Shown: positions 63,789 through 64,000 of the stretch, one piece after another
Layout: each line of letters begins with the position of its first letter
How positions within the stretch are numbered: position 1 is the stretch's first letter
Source of the DNA: Schizochytrium sp. TIO01
Lineage: Eukaryota; Sar; Bigyra; Thraustochytrida; Thraustochytriidae
Direction of reading: 5' to 3'
Length of the DNA: 64,000 nucleotides
NCBI GenBank assembly: GCA_004764695.1
Contig: SMSO01000034.1
Span: 1,257,501 to 1,321,500 of the forward strand
Program-made: the position numbers and the translations under genes
The notes under the pieces: model-generated
Told to the model about the DNA's origin: nothing
Databases searched by the model: none
Seen by the model: only the letters and a program-made list of their open reading frames with translations

Positions 63789-64000
63789 GTACGTTTAAGT
63801 ATTGTATGATTTCGTGATTGCTCACAACAGGTCCCAGTTCCGCTGAAAACAGCACTTCGATTTCTCTCTTCAAAGGCCTCATTAAGGAGATATTTGTATG
63901 AAATAGCTGCCGAAGGGAAACATTTTCTGGGGAAACTTTAATAACACAACTACTTGCTGCAGTCTTGTCCCTCCGTGAGATGTAATGTATTTGATTGTGC
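63789..64000. other. Intron of the SLC35-like gene, incomplete
   Basis: Begins with donor GTACGT. An acceptor-like ACAACAG near 63831 is not followed by a sequence fitting TM3, so the intron probably continues past the window end. Confidence 0.6.

Overview
This is nuclear DNA of a unicellular eukaryote, with no sign of a bacterial or organellar genome. Genes are single units on both strands with no operons. Most are intron-less or carry one or two short GT-AG introns (donors GTAAGT or GTACGT, acceptors CAG, TAG or AAG). Products are typically eukaryotic: UTP4, eL14, nucleolin, an ARL GTPase, TMEM14, ZIP9, SLC35, and lysosome-type hydrolases. Linkers rich in PTKSP or PTSSPS repeats, a large beta-helix/multi-TM surface protein, a secreted sulfatase and the lack of any plastid-type gene suggest a heterotrophic stramenopile, perhaps a labyrinthulomycete (thraustochytrid). 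That placement is inference; no rRNA or other taxonomic marker is present.

Layout. 0-9 kb: a two-exon Nudix hydrolase (-), a short GMC oxidoreductase (+), a 1103-residue coiled-coil orphan (-) and an M17 leucyl aminopeptidase (-). 9-14.3 kb: mostly intergenic DNA with a small mitochondrial-type protein (-) and a two-exon TMEM14 gene (+). 14.4-20.3 kb: a 1923-residue receptor-like protein (-) with signal peptide, ShKT-like module, long beta-helix, Cys-rich module and multi-TM domain. 20-31 kb: two doubtful small ORFs, a PAP2 phosphatase (+), an unusual ARL GTPase (-), UTP4 (+) and a conserved-looking unknown (-). 30.6-37.2 kb: a gene-free block with a dense cluster of different microsatellites. 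37-44.3 kb: eL14 (-), an iduronate-2-sulfatase-like protein (-) and a degenerate short-chain dehydrogenase (+). 47-59.6 kb: an SGNH-like type II membrane protein (+), a cathepsin C-like protease (-), an EEF1AKMT4-like methyltransferase (+), a nucleolin-like protein (-), ZIP9 (+) and two-exon uracil phosphoribosyltransferase (-). 60.9 kb holds a 189-bp (CAAA)n tract. At 63.3 kb the first coding exon of an SLC35-type transporter begins and runs out of the window.

The genes do not form one pathway. Loose themes are ribosome production and translation (UTP4, nucleolin, eL14, EEF1A methyltransferase) and endomembrane or surface functions (sulfatase, cathepsin C, SGNH protein, ZIP9, SLC35, PAP2, ARL, receptor-like protein). 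Many 5' ends lack an ATG at the edge of the open frame. I set starts at the first plausible ATG and recovered missing first exons for the Nudix and UPRT genes by joining consensus splice sites that keep frame and restore expected family length. I found no CRISPR, insertion sequence, convincing tRNA or virus-like gene.
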